64,000 nucleotides of DNA from Candidatus Methylophosphatis roskildensis (GTDB lineage Bacteria; Pseudomonadota; Gammaproteobacteria; Burkholderiales; Rhodocyclaceae): NCBI GenBank assembly GCA_016708905.1, contig JADJEV010000004.1, positions 806,001 through 870,000 of the forward strand. The letters run 5' to 3'. This document shows positions 61,832-64,000 of this stretch, piece by piece. Both the position numbers and the translations under genes were made by a program. How positions within the stretch are numbered: the stretch's first letter is position 1; each line of letters begins with the position of its first letter. The notes beneath the pieces were generated by a model. That model worked only from the letters and a program-made list of their open reading frames with translations. It did not search any database and was not told the origin of the DNA.

Positions 61832-64000
61832 ATGAACACATTCGCCAAAGAAACCCTGCCGATCAGCCTCGAAGACGAGATGCGTCATTCCTATCTCGAT
61901 TACGCCATGAGCGTGATCGTGGGACGGGCGCTGCCTGACGTGCGCGATGGCCTCAAGCCGGTGCATCGGCGCGTGCTTTTTGCCATGCATGAGCTGGGCA
62001 ACGACTGGAACAAGGCCTACAAGAAGTCCGCCCGTATCGTCGGTGACGTGATCGGCAAGTACCACCCCCACGGCGACACCGCGGTCTATGACACGATCGT
62101 GCGAATGGCGCAGGATTTCTCGTTGCGCTACATGCTGGTCGACGGCCAGGGCAACTTCGGTTCGGTCGACGGCGACAACGCGGCGGCGATGCGCTACACC
62201 GAAATTCGCTTGTCGAAGATCGCGCACGAACTGCTGGCCGACATCGACAAGGAAACCGTCGACTTCGGGCCGAACTACGATGGTTCCGAGCAGGAGCCAT
62301 TGATCCTGCCGGCGAAGATCCCGAACCTGTTGATCAACGGAAGTTCGGGTATCGCGGTCGGCATGGCGACCAACATTCCTCCGCACAATCTGGGCGAAGT
62401 ACTGCAGGCTTGCCTGACAGTGCTCGACAACCCGGATATCGGTATCGACGAGCTGATCGACATCGTGCCCGCGCCGGATTTTCCGACGGCGGCGCTGATC
62501 TACGGCACGGTCGGCGTGCGCGAGGGCTATCGCACCGGCCGTGGCCGCTGCGTGATGCGCGCAAGAACGCACTTCGAGGACATCGACAAGGGCAATCGCC
62601 AGGCGATCATCGTCGACGAACTGCCCTACCAGGTGAACAAGCGCACCCAGCTCGAGCGTATCGCCGAGCTGGTGGGCGAAAAGAAGATCGAAGGCATCTC
62701 GGACATCCGCGACGAATCCGACAAGCAGGGCATGCGTGTCGTGATCGAACTCAAGCGCGGCGAAGTGCCGGAAATCGTGCTCAACAACCTGTACAAGCAG
62801 ACCCAGCTGCAGGACACCTTCGGCATGAACATGGTGGCGCTGGTCGACGGCAAGCCGCGCCTGCTCAACCTCAAACAGATGCTCGATGCTTTCCTCGCGC
62901 ATCGTCGCGAGGTGGTCACCCGGCGCACCGTTTTCGAGCTGAAGAAGGCGCGCGACCGCGGCCACATCCTCGAAGGCCTCGCGGTGGCGCTGTCGAATGT
63001 CGACGAAATCATCGCGCTGATCAAGGCGGCCGCCACACCGGCCGAGGCCAAGCGGGGGTTGTTGGCGCGCGCCTGGCGCTCGCAACTCGTCGAGGACATG
63101 CTGTCGCGGGCCATGGTCGGCGAATACCGCCCGGATGGGCTTCCGCCCGACGTCGGCCTGTCCGACCAGGGCTATCGTCTGACCGAGATCCAGGCCCAGC
63201 GCGTTCTCGAGATGCAATTGCAGAAGCTGACGGGTCTCGAGCAGGACAAGATTCTCGCCGAGTACCGCGAGGTCATGGAACTGATCGCCGATCTGCTCGA
63301 TATGCTTTCCAAGCCCGCGCGCATCACCCAGATCATTCGCGGGGATCTGAGCGATATCCGCGCCGAGTACGTCGAGAAGCGTGGCGACAAGCGTCGCTCC
63401 GAGATCATCATCCACACCGAGGACTTGATGGATGAGGATCTGATCACGCCGCAGGACATGGTCGTCATGATGACCCACGGCGGCTACATCAAGAGCCAGC
63501 CGCTTGCCGACTACAGCTCGCAGAACCGCGGCGGGCGCGGCAGACAGGCCACCGCGATGAAGGAAGACGACTTCGTCGACCGGCTGTTCGTCGCCAATAC
63601 CCACGACTACATCCTGTGTTTCTCGAACCGCGGCCGGGTCTATTGGATGAAGGTTTATCAGGTGCCGCAGGGCAGCCGCGGCAGCCGCGGCAAGCCGGTG
63701 GTCAACCTGTTCCCGCTGTTCGATGGCGAGAAGATCACCATCGTGCTGCCGGTGAAGGAGTTCGACGAGAGCCACTTCGTCTTCATGGCGACGGCCATGG
63801 GCACGGTCAAGAAGACCCCGCTGAGCGATTTCTCCAACCCGCGCAAGGCTGGCATCATCGCGGCGGATCTCGACGAGGGGGACCATCTGATCGGTGTGTC
63901 GATTACCGACGGCAATCACAGCGTCATGCTGTTCTCCGATGCCGGCAAGGCGGTGCGTTTTCACGAGGAGGACGTGCGGCCGCTGTCGCGTACCGCGCGC
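61832..64000 (+). CDS. gyrA: DNA gyrase subunit A, N-terminal 723 residues (runs off window)
   Basis: The protein starts MNTFAKETLPISLEDEMRHS and includes the winged-helix region and quinolone-determining segment YHPHGDTAVYDTIVRMAQ, with Thr at the position of E. coli Ser83 and Asp at Asp87. The catalytic Tyr lies in AAMRYTEIRL. The tower, the coiled coil and the first blades of the C-terminal beta-pinwheel follow, including the GyrA-box QNRGGRGRQ. It breaks and reseals DNA to introduce negative supercoils with GyrB. The frame is open to the window edge. Confidence 0.97.
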   Translation, partial: MNTFAKETLPISLEDEMRHSYLDYAMSVIVGRALPDVRDGLKPVHRRVLFAMHELGNDWNKAYKKSARIVGDVIGKYHPHGDTAVYDTIVRMAQDFSLRYMLVDGQGNFGSVDGDNAAAMRYTEIRLSKIAHELLADIDKETVDFGPNYDGSEQEPLILPAKIPNLLINGSSGIAVGMATNIPPHNLGEVLQACLTVLDNPDIGIDELIDIVPAPDFPTAALIYGTVGVREGYRTGRGRCVMRARTHFEDIDKGNRQAIIVDELPYQVNKRTQLERIAELVGEKKIEGISDIRDESDKQGMRVVIELKRGEVPEIVLNNLYKQTQLQDTFGMNMVALVDGKPRLLNLKQMLDAFLAHRREVVTRRTVFELKKARDRGHILEGLAVALSNVDEIIALIKAAATPAEAKRGLLARAWRSQLVEDMLSRAMVGEYRPDGLPPDVGLSDQGYRLTEIQAQRVLEMQLQKLTGLEQDKILAEYREVMELIADLLDMLSKPARITQIIRGDLSDIRAEYVEKRGDKRRSEIIIHTEDLMDEDLITPQDMVVMMTHGGYIKSQPLADYSSQNRGGRGRQATAMKEDDFVDRLFVANTHDYILCFSNRGRVYWMKVYQVPQGSRGSRGKPVVNLFPLFDGEKITIVLPVKEFDESHFVFMATAMGTVKKTPLSDFSNPRKAGIIAADLDEGDHLIGVSITDGNHSVMLFSDAGKAVRFHEEDVRPLSRTAR

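Noticed and set aside
60230..63964. Single minus-strand frame of 1,244 codons
   Set aside because: Only the first 438 codons up to 61546 encode the amidohydrolase; the rest is antisense to gyrA and has no protein-like features.

Overview
The window is GC-rich chromosomal DNA of a proteobacterium, most probably a betaproteobacterium close to Rhodocyclales. The reasons are the gph-ubiG-OmpA-amidohydrolase-gyrA order at the right end, a tmRNA tag reading ANDERFALAA, the purN-DUF3108-rsmB run, and an endonuclease-type MutL. The species cannot be named from sequence alone.

Layout. (1) 1-13.9 kb is mostly housekeeping and metabolism: a fructose PTS block (fruK partial, FruB-type IIA-HPr-EI fusion, DeoR-family regulator), a secreted protein of unknown role, two glutathione transferases, pcm, a DUF2934 protein, a HAD-IIA phosphatase, and a two-gene unit of an aminoglycoside-phosphotransferase-like kinase with an atypical enolase. 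(2) 13.9-21.5 kb is accessory: one very large gene encoding glycosyltransferase (GT4) + STAND-type NTPase + TPR repeats, broken by about 380 bases of almost pure G/C that look like an assembly artefact; an IS1634-like insertion sequence; and a PIN toxin/Phd antitoxin pair. (3) 21.6-33.1 kb is core: miaA-mutL, dedA, the overlapping unit purN-DUF3108-rsmB-PLD-mscS, a fatty acid desaturase and dacB.

(4) 33.1-57.4 kb is a defence and mobile-element zone between dacB and ssrA. It starts with a decayed type I restriction locus: hsdR with a frameshift, a zeta-like kinase with a tiny partner gene, an HsdM-HsdS deletion fusion, an AlbA_2/Schlafen-type protein and an HTH protein. A 403-bp direct repeat of the dacB 3' end brackets this locus. 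Next come a ParE/Phd pair, a complete Wadjet type I system (jetABCD) and a Fic protein. The last block holds TacAT-like and PrlF-like toxin-antitoxin genes, the wreck of a DUF499/PglZ (BREX-like) defence locus interrupted by a 237-bp miniature element, a serine recombinase lacking its catalytic segment, and an AbiE pair with a clear operator. Degenerate copies of the ssrA 3' end and its terminator lie at 33.44, 50.41 and 57.39 kb, with a possible T-arm at 49.0 kb, which suggests stepwise accretion of islands at one hotspot. (5) 57.4-64 kb returns to core: ssrA, gph, ubiG, an OmpA-family protein, a TRZ/ATZ-type deaminase and the 5' part of gyrA.

The most novel-looking item is the GT4-STAND-TPR protein. 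The best-preserved known defence system is Wadjet. The best-supported structural observations are the 403-bp dacB repeat and the 237-bp element, whose precise removal restores the ATPase reading frame.
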